Source of the DNA: Nostoc sp. NIES-3756
GTDB lineage: Bacteria > Cyanobacteriota > Cyanobacteriia > Cyanobacteriales > Nostocaceae
Reading direction: 5' to 3'
Assembly: GCF_001548375.1 (NCBI RefSeq)
Contig: NZ_AP017295.1
Coordinates: 5,665,001 to 5,729,000 of the forward strand
Length of the DNA stretch: 64,000 nucleotides
Shown here piece by piece: positions 1-9,080 of the stretch (position 1 is the first letter of the stretch; each line of letters starts with the position of its first letter). The translations under genes and the position numbers were made by a program. Under the pieces are notes generated by a model. That model made no database searches. It had not been told where the DNA came from and saw nothing but the letters and a program-made list of their open reading frames with translations.

Positions 1-1732
1 TGTCACTGTTACTATTGGTGCAACCATTTTCACTGACACGGGTGCTTTGTTAGTTTTGGCTATCTGTGTTGGTATTCATGCAGGCGATTTTACAGCTTTC
101 AAGTTAATCAGTTTATTGGCTGGGTTAGCAATTTACTCTGTTGTGATCTTATTTGGCTTTAATAAAGCCGGAAAAGAATTTTTTCGTCGCACTGGAGATG
201 AAGAAGGTAATCAATTCTTATTTATCTTGTTGGCGCTATTTTTAGCTTCTGTTGGCGCACAAGTTATTGGCGTTGAAAAAATTGTTGGTGCGTTTCTTGC
301 GGGTTTAGCTGTTAATGGTGTTTTAGGAAATAGCCCTGTTAAAGAAAAGGTTGAGTTTGTTGGTAGTGTTTTATTTATTCCCTGTTTCTTTGTAGACATG
401 GGACTATTAATTGACATCCCAGCTTTCTTAAAAACCCTCAGTTCAATTGGGTTGACTGCGGCAATTGTCACAGCATTGATTGGCAGTAAGTTTATCGCCG
501 CATTCTTAGCTCAACTATTGTATCGTTACAATCTGCCTCAGATGTTGACCATGTGGTCGTTATCTCTACCCCAGGTGGCGGCTACCTTGGCGGCGACGCT
601 GGTTGCCTATGAAGCACTCAATCCTGCTGGACAGCGCCTCATTAATGAGGATGTTCTCAACAGTGTGATCGTTCTCATGTTGGTGACTGCTACCTTAGGC
701 CCGGTGATTACAGCTAGGTTTGCTAGTGCGTTACAACCAGTGCCGGTTAAGAACTGGGAAACAGATAGTTTGGCGCTTTGGTGGCAATCTTATGGTGAGT
801 CAGTACCATTAACACAGGAACTAAACAACGTTGAACAATCTGATCCATTTACTGTAGTTGTTCCCATTTACAACCCACAGACTCAACGCTACTTGATAGA
901 AATGGCAGCTATGCTCACTCGTCATGAGTCTGGAAGAATTATGCCTTTAGCTATTACTAAAGCTCATACTCACATGGATGATCCACAATTAATTTCATCT
1001 ATTGAGCAAAGTCAGCAAAGATTAAGCATGGCTTTAGAAATTAGCAGAGAATTTGCTGCACAAGTTTCTCCAGTCATTCGCATCGATGACAATATAGCTT
1101 TAGGAATTACTCGCACAAGTCGAGAACAAAATGCAAATTTAATAGTGATGGGTTGGGGACGTAATATTGGTTTTCGCGCTCGTTTATTTGGTAGTTTAAT
1201 TGATAGTGTTTTTTGGTCTGCGCACTGTCCAGTAGCAGTTGCTAATTTACTAGATAGCCCTTCACAAATTAAACGTATCCTCGTACCTGTGGATGGTTTA
1301 ACACGCTTAACTATCGGGACTATACGTTTTGCTCAGATTTTAGCTAATGCTAATCAGGCTGAAGTGGTTCTCCTACACGTCTGCAATCGTTACACGCCTC
1401 AGCAGCAAGTTAATTCATTCAAATCTGAGTTATCTAATATTGTTGCTCAAGGTCAATTACAGGCAAATACAAATGTTGAAACTATTGTTGGAGATGATAT
1501 TGCCAAAGTGATTATTGAGCAAGGCAAGAATTTCGATTTGGTTGTGTTGCGTTCTGTGCGCTATCGTACTAGCGGTGGTTTAGCTGTCAGTGAGGTGACA
1601 ACGCAAGTCATGAAAAATTTAAAATGTTCCATTGTTTTGCTAGGTGAACCTCAATCATATCCAGTTATGGCTAAACAAGGTTACAGGGAAACAGGTAAGG
1701 GTACAGGCATATTAGGTGTTCAAAATCTCTAG
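1..1732 (+). CDS. Cation:proton (Na+/H+) antiporter with C-terminal universal stress domains, 5' end missing
   Basis: The reading frame is open to the left edge of the window: position 2 onward reads VTVTIGATIFTDTGALL, typical of the transmembrane core of the KefB/NapA-type CPA2 family, so the true start lies outside. About the first 240 visible residues are hydrophobic membrane segments. The rest carries two universal-stress-protein-like units: one ends near LIVMGWGR, the other begins KRILVPVDGL. Family knowledge suggests monovalent cation/H+ exchange across the plasma or thylakoid membrane, with the USP part binding nucleotide. The transport substrate cannot be read from sequence. The gene stands alone, with a 207-bp gap before the next ORF. 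Confidence 0.88.
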   Translation, partial: VTVTIGATIFTDTGALLVLAICVGIHAGDFTAFKLISLLAGLAIYSVVILFGFNKAGKEFFRRTGDEEGNQFLFILLALFLASVGAQVIGVEKIVGAFLAGLAVNGVLGNSPVKEKVEFVGSVLFIPCFFVDMGLLIDIPAFLKTLSSIGLTAAIVTALIGSKFIAAFLAQLLYRYNLPQMLTMWSLSLPQVAATLAATLVAYEALNPAGQRLINEDVLNSVIVLMLVTATLGPVITARFASALQPVPVKNWETDSLALWWQSYGESVPLTQELNNVEQSDPFTVVVPIYNPQTQRYLIEMAAMLTRHESGRIMPLAITKAHTHMDDPQLISSIEQSQQRLSMALEISREFAAQVSPVIRIDDNIALGITRTSREQNANLIVMGWGRNIGFRARLFGSLIDSVFWSAHCPVAVANLLDSPSQIKRILVPVDGLTRLTIGTIRFAQILANANQAEVVLLHVCNRYTPQQQVNSFKSELSNIVAQGQLQANTNVETIVGDDIAKVIIEQGKNFDLVVLRSVRYRTSGGLAVSEVTTQVMKNLKCSIVLLGEPQSYPVMAKQGYRETGKGTGILGVQNL

Positions 1733-1912
1733 TTTTAATTTGTAAAGAAAATATCAAGCAAAATGAAGCTGGTTCACAAATCAGCTTTTTACCAACCGCC
1801 TTGCTTACAATATCATCACACAATATTCCTGATGATTACTGATTTGAAAATATACAGCTATAGGTGAAGCTAAAAGAAGTAAATTTCTCGTGCATTTATG
1901 CAATTTAGCTAA

Positions 1913-2200
1913 ATAATAAAACTAGCAGTAATTCCTGTTTTGTCTATATTTAGTATTTTGGGGATATCCAATATAGCATTAGCTGACTACCTAACAAGCC
2001 AGGGGTCGGGAGGTGATTACCGTTATGAATTGTGGTCTAATGATGATAACAAGAGTTACTATCTAAAAATTTGGTTACGTAAAGCCAGTGCAGACAGTGA
2101 TCCGTATACGACAACTACAAGCTTTGACTCTAGTAGGGAAGCTCTAATCTATTTTGATTGTAATTACGCTGAGAGAAGTTTACCAGAATGTCCTAAATAG
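1913..2200 (+). CDS. Small secreted hypothetical protein with uncertain start codon
   Basis: From the TTG at 1940 the frame encodes 86 aa. The in-frame codons just upstream (1913-1939, after a TAA at 1910) encode I-I-K-L-A-V-I-P-V, which completes a convincing signal peptide ending IALA before DYLTS. The natural start is therefore probably at 1913 or 1916, where the codon is ATA, not ATG. Either TTG 1940 is used with a truncated signal, ATA is used, or an ATG has mutated. The mature part is about 70 aa and has two cysteines (FDCNYAERSLPECP). I do not recognise a family. Confidence 0.5.
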   Translation: MIKLAVIPVLSIFSILGISNIALADYLTSQGSGGDYRYELWSNDDNKSYYLKIWLRKASADSDPYTTTTSFDSSREALIYFDCNYAERSLPECPK

Positions 2201-2339
2201 TAATTACCAACTCCTTGTAAAGTATTTTTCAACTCTGCCATCTACTAAACACCCCATCCTTGCATTCAGGGTTGGGGTTTAAAAATATTAACGATCGCTA
2301 ACTTTAACTCTAATTACAGTTTTCATAAAGTCCAATTGA

Positions 2340-3800
2340 TTACTCTACATTCACTAAATCTACTGACTGTTTAATTGGTAACAACATTCGTATCAACTGA
2401 CTTAATGAGATGGAACGTTGTTCTTGCACAAAAACCAAAGGTACAAGCGCCACCATCCGTAGTAAGCCTGAGAGGACGAATACCCCCAACAAGCCACCAA
2501 TAGCCGAAAAACCTGCTAAGAAGCTACCGAATGTAATACCTAATGCTCCTGTTATACCAGCAACTGCGCCGGCGATCGCAAAATAACCAGACTGGTAACG
2601 TAGGGGTGCTATACCCATCATCATATTGTTAGTACATAAATCAATAGCTGCCCATGTACCACCTGCTAATATATGCAGCAACGGTAAGTAAACCCAGAAG
2701 GAAATTTGATTACTTCCCACCGCCAACCACAGCAGAGGAGTCATCGCCACTAAGACACCTACTAATATTAATAGGGGACGATTACCGATGCGATCGGCCA
2801 ATTTACCCCACAAAAGCAGCATTAACATATTTGCAGCCGTACCCAAGCCGTGATAAATCGTCACCACACTAATATTTATATTTAGGTTATCTAGCAAATA
2901 GAGGTTAAAGAAGGGAGCGCTAATGTTAACAGCAAAGCACCAAATGCTTAAGTAAAGCAAAAACTTTAAAAAATTAGTATCTTTGAGCAAGCTAAAGTCT
3001 ATTCCCTGAGGCTGGGGTGTCTCAGCATCCTGATTTTTCAACGCTTGAGGATTGACATCAGTCATCCAAATTTGGCAACCTATACTGATTGCTCCAAGTA
3101 TGATTCCTACCAGCAGAATTGCACTGTAACCTTGAAGAGTTCCACCAGGCCAAACAGATACCAATAGACCTAAAAGTGGCACACCAACAAAATTTGTTAA
3201 ACCAAGAATACTACTCCGAAAACCGAAATACCGACCCCTCAATTTTTGCGGTACTAACACCGCCGACCAACCAAGCCAAGGCGCACGACCTAAAGCTTCA
3301 ATAATATTACCAATTAAAAGAATTATTAGTGTTAAGTGTACTACTTGCTGTCCAGCTATATAAGATGACTTGGTTAACCAAATTGCTGGTACAAGAATTA
3401 ACCATAGCAAGCGAGGCGGTAGGAAAATAGATATACTGTACTTACGAAAGCTCAAGCTGCGGTTTACTAGATATGCTCCCAAAGGCTGAAGTAAATTCAC
3501 CACTTGGGGAATAGCAGCCAGCAAACCAATTTCTACAGGCCCAGCGCCTAAGTCTAGCAAAAAATTACTCAGCAATGCGCCGCCAATAATACTATAAAAA
3601 ATCGTGGCGAAAACACTCTCAAAAGTTAATGCCTTGAGACTAGTCCGAATTTCTGACTTAGAAATGATTTTGAGAAATCTTTTTGGCGTAGCAGAAATTA
3701 CCGTTTCTGTTAATGTCCTATCCTCAGAAATCTCTTGAATAGGGATAGGTGGAAAAGGACTTGATTCTAATTCAATAAAATCTTCTTGATATATGGACAT
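2340..3800 (-). CDS. Major facilitator superfamily (MFS) transporter
   Basis: The 486-aa protein has about 55 hydrophilic N-terminal residues followed by roughly twelve hydrophobic segments. The loop GKLADRIGNRPLL near residue 330 matches MFS signature motif A. The residues PWLGWSAVLVPQKLRGRYFGFR in the first half are typical of the cytoplasmic side of this group. It is likely a proton-coupled exporter or importer in the inner membrane; the substrate is unknown. The gene is monocistronic. A perfect 12-bp inverted repeat lies 45-78 bp upstream of the start and is a candidate operator. Confidence 0.8.
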   Translation of the reverse strand: MSIYQEDFIELESSPFPPIPIQEISEDRTLTETVISATPKRFLKIISKSEIRTSLKALTFESVFATIFYSIIGGALLSNFLLDLGAGPVEIGLLAAIPQVVNLLQPLGAYLVNRSLSFRKYSISIFLPPRLLWLILVPAIWLTKSSYIAGQQVVHLTLIILLIGNIIEALGRAPWLGWSAVLVPQKLRGRYFGFRSSILGLTNFVGVPLLGLLVSVWPGGTLQGYSAILLVGIILGAISIGCQIWMTDVNPQALKNQDAETPQPQGIDFSLLKDTNFLKFLLYLSIWCFAVNISAPFFNLYLLDNLNINISVVTIYHGLGTAANMLMLLLWGKLADRIGNRPLLILVGVLVAMTPLLWLAVGSNQISFWVYLPLLHILAGGTWAAIDLCTNNMMMGIAPLRYQSGYFAIAGAVAGITGALGITFGSFLAGFSAIGGLLGVFVLSGLLRMVALVPLVFVQEQRSISLSQLIRMLLPIKQSVDLVNVE

Positions 3801-3844
3801 ACAATTTACTCAATATTTAAAATTCTAATTTTCATGACAATATT

Positions 3845-3878
3845 TCATTCATTAATACGCATTATGATTAATGAATGA
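3845..3878. repeat. Perfect 12-bp inverted repeat upstream of the MFS gene
   Basis: TCATTCATTAAT (3845-3856) is followed after 10 bp by ATTAATGAATGA (3867-3878). It lies 45-78 bp before the MFS start codon, where an operator would be expected. No regulator gene is adjacent. Confidence 0.6.
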
Positions 3879-4172
3879 GTTTATGTATAAGAACTGAGAG
3901 GCTACATTTACTTAACTATGCAGATAAATAATTCATAGCAACTATTCACTATACAATAGGGTTTAGAAAAATGTTATGTGAACAAACTTGTTATATAAGA
4001 ATTTGGTTTAATTTTGGAAAAAGTTTATATACCGTAAATTTAAGTGTATGGTAAACATTACCCACCATATCTAGCAGGTCTATTTCAAGTATCAAATAAA
4101 ATCTTGCGTAAAATAAAATTTTTTTCAATTGACATTTATGTTCGCTGATAAAACTTATTAGTAACTTTATTA

Positions 4173-4187
4173 TGATAGAGATTATCA
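4173..4187. promoter_or_regulatory. Possible Fur/Zur-family operator
   Basis: TGATAGAGATTATCA resembles the cyanobacterial Zur/Fur palindrome TGATAATNATTATCA with two mismatches. It lies about 370 bp upstream of the MFS start. A match of this length can arise by chance in A+T-rich DNA. Confidence 0.25.
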
Positions 4188-4293
4188 TCAGAAAAATCAG
4201 GTTTTTAGTAAAAAATCTGACATATTTCTCCTAATTCTCTCTGAGGTATTAGAAATTTTAAAATAAGTAGAACAGGTTAAATAATTAAAGGCT

Positions 4294-4321
4294 CGTAGTA
4301 AGGACTAAAGTCCTTACTACG
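4294..4321. repeat. REP-like palindrome (CGTAGTAAGGACT type)
   Basis: Two perfect 13-bp arms, CGTAGTAAGGACT and AGTCCTTACTACG, are separated by AA. A partial copy at 12889-12910 (GTAGTAAGGACTTTAGTCCTT) and a weaker one near 7698-7715 show that this is a dispersed family. Confidence 0.75.
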
Positions 4322-4382
4322 AACTGAATCCTATTCTTTTTACATTACTTAACATAGTTTGGTTTTTTCAAGTCGTTTTACT

Positions 4383-4456
4383 TATAGGATTCCTACTTGA
4401 TTTTTGAACAGATACATATACTTAGACTTTTTCAGAAATCAAATCGGATTCCTATA
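4383..4456. mobile_element. MITE-like 74-bp element with imperfect terminal inverted repeats
   Basis: The left end, TATAGGATTCCTACTTGATT, pairs with the reverse complement of the right end, TATAGGAATCCGATTTGATT, and similarity continues to about 28 bp per arm. The ends begin with TA, as for elements that use a TA target (IS630/Tc1 type). Its termini differ from those of the IS630-type element at 50640-51829, so that transposase is not its obvious partner. Confidence 0.5.
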
Positions 4457-4469
4457 TTATTAGTTTAAT

Positions 4470-5873
4470 TTAGTCGGAGATGGCAAAGTCCGGACGATGC
4501 TGAATCCAAGGGTTAGCGGCTTCTATTTGTGCTGCCAAACTAATTAAAGTCGCTTCGGCCGCAGGTTTGCCGATTAGCTGCACACTTATAGGTAAGCCAT
4601 GACTATCAAAACCAACGGGTAAAGCGATCGCAGGTTGTCCGGTAGCATTAGCAACTGGACAAGGGGCTACCCAATTCACAATCTGTTGAAATGTGTCTTC
4701 TGGACTCAAAGCTGCCCATTCTCCAATACGGATGGGTGAGTGCAAATACACTGGCAAGACTAAGACATCTACATCATCAAAAAATGCCACGATTTGCCGT
4801 GCTACTATCTGCATTTTGTAGACTGCTTGAATGTAATCAGCCACACTACCAGTCCGTGCCAATAGCCAACGATTCACAGGCTGTAAGATTTCTGGTGGTA
4901 AACCCGATGCTGCAACACCAGATTGCCAAACAACTTGGAAAGGTTCTACCAACCCACTAAAATCAGGCGATTTTTCGACAACTTGATGTCCCAGTTGTTC
5001 CAATAGTTTCACAGTTTGTAATACACCTTGCTGACAGTTAGCATCTGCCACTCCCAAGGGAAGAACACCAGTCCCAAAGGCAATGCGTAACTTAGGCGGT
5101 TGTGCTTGCGCAGCTGCTAAAAATGAAGGTTCGGGATCGGGTAGCCAGTAAGGATCACCTGTAATATAACCTGACATAGCATCTAACAGCGCAGCCGCAT
5201 CCGCAACGGTACGGGCAATTGGCCCATTAGCCGAAATCCCCGCCAAGCGATCGCCTACTGGTGCTTTACTCACTCTACCCCGTGCTGGTTTAATTCCTAC
5301 CAAACCACAACAAGCCGCAGGCCCCCGAATCGAACCACCTCCATCGGAACCTTGAGCGATCGCACATAGCCCGGCTGCGACTGCGGCCGCCGCCCCACCA
5401 CTAGAACCGCCAGGGGTGTATTCTAAATTCCAAGGATTTCTAGCTGGGGGAAAACCTGTAGGTTCCGTGTAAGGAAATGAACCAAGTTCAGAAGTAGCTG
5501 TTTTACCAAGAATAATAAATCCTGCTTGCTTGATACGGGTCACTACCCCATCATCAAACTCGGGAATGTTATTTAATAAGGCTGGACTACCATAGGTGCA
5601 AGGTACACCAGCTACAGTATTTAGGTCTTTGATAGAAATTGGAACACCAAAAAATGGTGGTAGTTCAGAGGTTGTGTTGAGTAATTCAGTCTTGGTTTTA
5701 GCATCTGCGATCGCCAATTGGGCTGTCACTGTAAAGTAACTTCCCAATTGAGGATTTAACCTTTGAATCCGTTCTAGATAGATTTCTACCAACTCCAACG
5801 GCGACACATCCCGCCGCCGAATTAATTGCGCTAACTCTAGTGCTGGGGTAAAAGCTAAATCGGTTTCATTCAT
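4470..5873 (-). CDS. Amidase (amidase signature family)
   Basis: The start chosen is the ATG at 5873 (MNETDLAFTPALELAQ), giving 467 aa. The frame runs open to 6014, but that extension is low-complexity and overlaps a heptamer repeat. The amidase-signature triad is visible: Lys82 in PISIKDLN, the cis-serine within GGSSGG (155-160) and the nucleophile Ser181 in DGGGSIRGPA. The family hydrolyses amide bonds; GatA is a relative, but gatCB neighbours are absent, so the substrate is unknown. It is probably cytoplasmic. Confidence 0.85.
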   Translation of the reverse strand: MNETDLAFTPALELAQLIRRRDVSPLELVEIYLERIQRLNPQLGSYFTVTAQLAIADAKTKTELLNTTSELPPFFGVPISIKDLNTVAGVPCTYGSPALLNNIPEFDDGVVTRIKQAGFIILGKTATSELGSFPYTEPTGFPPARNPWNLEYTPGGSSGGAAAAVAAGLCAIAQGSDGGGSIRGPAACCGLVGIKPARGRVSKAPVGDRLAGISANGPIARTVADAAALLDAMSGYITGDPYWLPDPEPSFLAAAQAQPPKLRIAFGTGVLPLGVADANCQQGVLQTVKLLEQLGHQVVEKSPDFSGLVEPFQVVWQSGVAASGLPPEILQPVNRWLLARTGSVADYIQAVYKMQIVARQIVAFFDDVDVLVLPVYLHSPIRIGEWAALSPEDTFQQIVNWVAPCPVANATGQPAIALPVGFDSHGLPISVQLIGKPAAEATLISLAAQIEAANPWIQHRPDFAISD

Positions 5874-5923
5874 AGGGTTTAGGGGAAATGAGGGAGATGG
5901 GGAAGCAGAGGCGCAAGGGAGAA

Positions 5924-5946
5924 CAACTGACAACTGACAACTGACT
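5924..5946. repeat. CAACTGA heptamer tandem repeat
   Basis: Three perfect CAACTGA units lie just upstream of the amidase start, in the region that would be read as a spurious N-terminal extension. Confidence 0.8.
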
Positions 5947-6136
5947 AAAACTGGACTCGTTACTTTAGCAGAGTTTCTGGGAAAGATAAATCTATCGTTC
6001 CTATGATTTAACAATTAAACAGTTTAACTAGTCCTAACTAGACGAAAAATTAAGTATTCACATCACTTAACCGACTACAAAAAGGTTTCTTCCCTCAGTT
6101 CCGACTCCTCATTTCCCACTCCCTATTTTCATTGCT

Positions 6137-7654
6137 ATGACTGATTTGCAAACACTAATTAATAATTTGCCAAAAATTGTTTATGGTTTGAGACTTACTT
6201 TAGGTAATTCTCAGGAGATTATACAACAAGTTGCCCTGATTAATCATGCTCAGGAACAACTACGCCAAATTCAACAAGAAATATCGACAGAGGCGATCGC
6301 CGAAGCCCAAAAATTAAGTTCCATTACTTATAAAGGTACAGCTACCCTAGCCCAGATTACACATACAAAACGTTGGGTAGTACCTAATGTTTTGCGTGTG
6401 GAACCAAATATCAGTGGTAACACAAGATTAATTATCGAAAAATTTGGGAATCCTGAAGTAGAGGTATGTTTAGATACTTTAAAATCTAAAATCAATTACT
6501 GGATTGAATGGGGTGATTTGTTACAGGCGATTGCCGCCGATATTTTAAGCGACGCTAATCTCATTAATCAAGTTAATTCAGATATTAACTATCCTAGTTT
6601 AACAAATCAAATTGAACATTTAAAAAAGTGTTTAGATATAAAACTGGCTTTGAATGATTCCAGAAATTCAGACAAACAAATCCAGCAAATACTTAATATT
6701 GAAGAAAATATATCAAAAGCCCAACACAGATTATCTTATATCGTTAACACTATTAAATCTAGCCAAGGATTATTAACAATTTTCCTAGCAATTTCATCAT
6801 TTTGTGGCAAATCAGGCTTTGCTATAGAATGGTTAGATGATGCTCATGAATTAATTATTTCTAGTGAAGGTAAGTTTCAGGAGTTGACAGACATACTCAA
6901 TGATTGTCAAATCTATCAAGATAAACTTAATGTATACTTAATCCAATGCCAACAATTAAAAGAACAAGCACAAAAAACTTTAAGTCAAAAAAACTATAAA
7001 CGTCAACATACAAAAAAATTAACTGCTAATTTTTCCTCATCACAGATAAAACGTATAACAATATATGCAGTTTCTAGTTTATTCATTTTAAGTTTTGGAA
7101 CTTTGATTCTTAAAGATAAAATTAATCAATATCAGCAAGTCAACCAAAATATCGACCTAGAAACACAAGCTGTTAGTCACTTCAAGTCAGCCTTAAAACT
7201 AGGGATGGAAGCATCTTCTCTTGCACAAAATCCGCCCCACCCTCTCACAAGATGGGAACAAACTGCAACCAAATGGCAGCAAGCAATCGATTTTTTAAAC
7301 CGGATTCCTCAGGGAACATCAGTTTCTAGCAAAGCCAAAGAAAGACTAATTCGCTATCGACGTAACTATAAATTTATCAGTGAAAAAGCCGTAGTTGAAA
7401 AACAAGCCTTAAATAACTTAGAAGCTGCCCAAAAATTAGCAACAGAAGCTGCATTTTTTATGAAAAATGCACCAAATTCTTTGTCGGCTTGGGAACAAGC
7501 AAAAGATAAATGGCAGCAAGCAATTCAATTATTAGAAACTATTCCCAAAAATAGCTTTGCTTATCAAGAAGCTCAAACTACTCTATCAAATTACAAAACA
7601 CATTATGCAGCCATTAATGCCATAATTGAAAACAGATTCCAGTTTGTCAACTAA
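6137..7654 (+). CDS. Membrane-anchored protein with two C-terminal tandem helical repeats
   Basis: The 505-aa protein has a mainly helical, Gln/Asn/Lys-rich N-terminal region (1-300), one transmembrane helix at about 305-325 (TIYAVSSLFILSFGTLIL), and two copies of an approximately 78-aa unit at 345-423 and 424-503. Each unit carries the pattern W-E-Q-x3-K-W-Q-Q-A-I followed by a short I-P turn. The arrangement suggests a tethered protein-protein interaction module. It stands alone between an amidase and a Tab2-like gene. I cannot name a family, and the function is unknown. Confidence 0.7.
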   Translation: MTDLQTLINNLPKIVYGLRLTLGNSQEIIQQVALINHAQEQLRQIQQEISTEAIAEAQKLSSITYKGTATLAQITHTKRWVVPNVLRVEPNISGNTRLIIEKFGNPEVEVCLDTLKSKINYWIEWGDLLQAIAADILSDANLINQVNSDINYPSLTNQIEHLKKCLDIKLALNDSRNSDKQIQQILNIEENISKAQHRLSYIVNTIKSSQGLLTIFLAISSFCGKSGFAIEWLDDAHELIISSEGKFQELTDILNDCQIYQDKLNVYLIQCQQLKEQAQKTLSQKNYKRQHTKKLTANFSSSQIKRITIYAVSSLFILSFGTLILKDKINQYQQVNQNIDLETQAVSHFKSALKLGMEASSLAQNPPHPLTRWEQTATKWQQAIDFLNRIPQGTSVSSKAKERLIRYRRNYKFISEKAVVEKQALNNLEAAQKLATEAAFFMKNAPNSLSAWEQAKDKWQQAIQLLETIPKNSFAYQEAQTTLSNYKTHYAAINAIIENRFQFVN

Positions 7655-7898
7655 GTATATTTTAGTAACTAGAAAGACTTAATAAAATTTAAGTTAGTAG
7701 TAAGGGCTTTAGCCCGGGAAAACTTTGCAAGAGAGCGATAAATCACTGACTACGAACAAAACTTTATTTTATATTTAATTATGTCTACTTACTTAAAAGG
7801 ACTAAATTAAACATAACTTGAGATCGCCGGGTTTCGACTGCGCGGAAGTTGAGCGTAGTCGAAACTCAACCCTCTTGTAAATAATTATGTCTACCTAC

Positions 7899-8693
7899 TT
7901 ACATGGCTTGTAACAACCAAAAGCCAGTGTAAGTCATCCCTGAATCATCAGGCTGTACTAATAAAAAATGCAGTCCTTTACTTTGCTGTTTGCGTTGTTC
8001 GTAAACCTTTGCCGCAGCCGTCACTTCTGCATCTTCAAAAGTGATTAAAATCCACCTATCCACCAAACTGGCTTCCAACACCAACCCATCCGGCGCACCA
8101 GCAATATAATTCAACTCTACAGGACGTGCTTGAGCAATCCACCTAGCTAAATTTAGCGATCGCTTACCACCATAAATTACTACACCAGGAATAGCAATAG
8201 TTGAAGCCAAGCCTAAATTCAGGGGTTTGAGAGATTCTGGTAAAGATAAAATGGGAATTGGGCGATCGCTAAACATCTCTACAAGATCCCCAGCTTGGAT
8301 ACTAGCAAAGCGCCACTCATCACCCCACAAATTATCCGGTAAAGGTGTAGGTGGTGGCTTATCAACTGAGATAGGATATTGCTTTTCGGTTAACCATTGC
8401 TTTAAAGCTAGGGTTTGCCGTTGGGGTTCCACTTTAATCCCTAAATTTCGTCCAGCCGCTTCTATTAAACTTAGAGACTGAGGACGAAAAACTTGAATTA
8501 CATCTGGTAGTTTTTCACCTGCTGCTAATTGAAATTGTTCCGTTAACCAACTGGAATTAGCCGCAGACTGAGGACAAGTCGCCGTATAATCAAAACTGCG
8601 AGTTGCATCACAAATTAACAACTCCCACAAAACTTGTCCATCTGTATATTGTCGGGGACTACGATAAAAATCTGCTTGCCAAACCAGACTCAT
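7899..8693 (-). CDS. Tab2/Atab2-family RNA-binding protein
   Basis: The 264-aa protein matches the Tab2/Atab2 family (DUF1092): it begins SLVWQADFYRSP and has the conserved LWELLICDATRSFDY and GLHFLLVQPDDSGMTYTGFWLL blocks. In chloroplasts, Tab2/Atab2 binds the psaB 5' leader and is needed for photosystem I translation; the cyanobacterial role is inferred from that. Length matches the family. Start ATG at 8693. It is monocistronic, and a decayed REP-like repeat lies beyond its 3' end. Confidence 0.85.
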   Translation of the reverse strand: MSLVWQADFYRSPRQYTDGQVLWELLICDATRSFDYTATCPQSAANSSWLTEQFQLAAGEKLPDVIQVFRPQSLSLIEAAGRNLGIKVEPQRQTLALKQWLTEKQYPISVDKPPPTPLPDNLWGDEWRFASIQAGDLVEMFSDRPIPILSLPESLKPLNLGLASTIAIPGVVIYGGKRSLNLARWIAQARPVELNYIAGAPDGLVLEASLVDRWILITFEDAEVTAAAKVYEQRKQQSKGLHFLLVQPDDSGMTYTGFWLLQAM

Positions 8694-9080
8694 GTTTTGC
8701 TCTCTTACCCAAAGGCTACATCATGCCTGCTTTCCAGTAGTACCATAAAATTTTGACAAACTACTAACAACTTTGAAAGTGCTGAGTAGTTAGTGATGAG
8801 TGATGAGTGGGTTGATAGGTAAAGTAATTTCTACTTTGTCTACCTTGTCCCTCCTGCCTCCTGCTTAAATCTAACTACAATTACTGATATCCACCCAATT
8901 AACAGACATAAAATTTAGGGTTAAGCGATGTAAGATGGTTTATGCCTGCAATCGCTGTTTGAGATGAAGATTTCCCAAATCTAAGCAGTCACCTTACCTT
9001 TAGGCAAGCGGATTTGGGTAGTATGTCAAACTTGATATGGAGCGTAAAATTCCTGAATAAAAAGTTAGTTTTTAAAGCTT
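8694..9080. other. Intergenic region with a conserved-looking hairpin
   Basis: This 387-bp gap lies between two divergent genes. It includes a short GTGATGA repeat (about 8790-8810). CCCAAATC (8974-8981) pairs with GATTTGGG (9011-9018) across a 29-nt loop, 63 bp before the DUF4346 start. No ORF is convincing. Confidence 0.5.

Larger units (their letters stand above)
3801..4469. other. 669-bp intergenic region rich in inverted repeats
   Basis: There is no credible gene here; a 65-aa minus-strand ORF at 3991-4188 has no recognisable features. The gap holds a 12-bp perfect inverted repeat (3845-3878), a Fur/Zur-like 15-mer (4173-4187), a 28-bp palindrome (4294-4321) and a 74-bp MITE-like element (4383-4456). 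The remainder is A+T-rich. Confidence 0.7.

Noticed and set aside
3991..4188. 65-aa minus-strand ORF in the gap upstream of the MFS gene
   Set aside because: A+T-driven hydrophobic frame without signal features; it overlaps a possible operator sequence.
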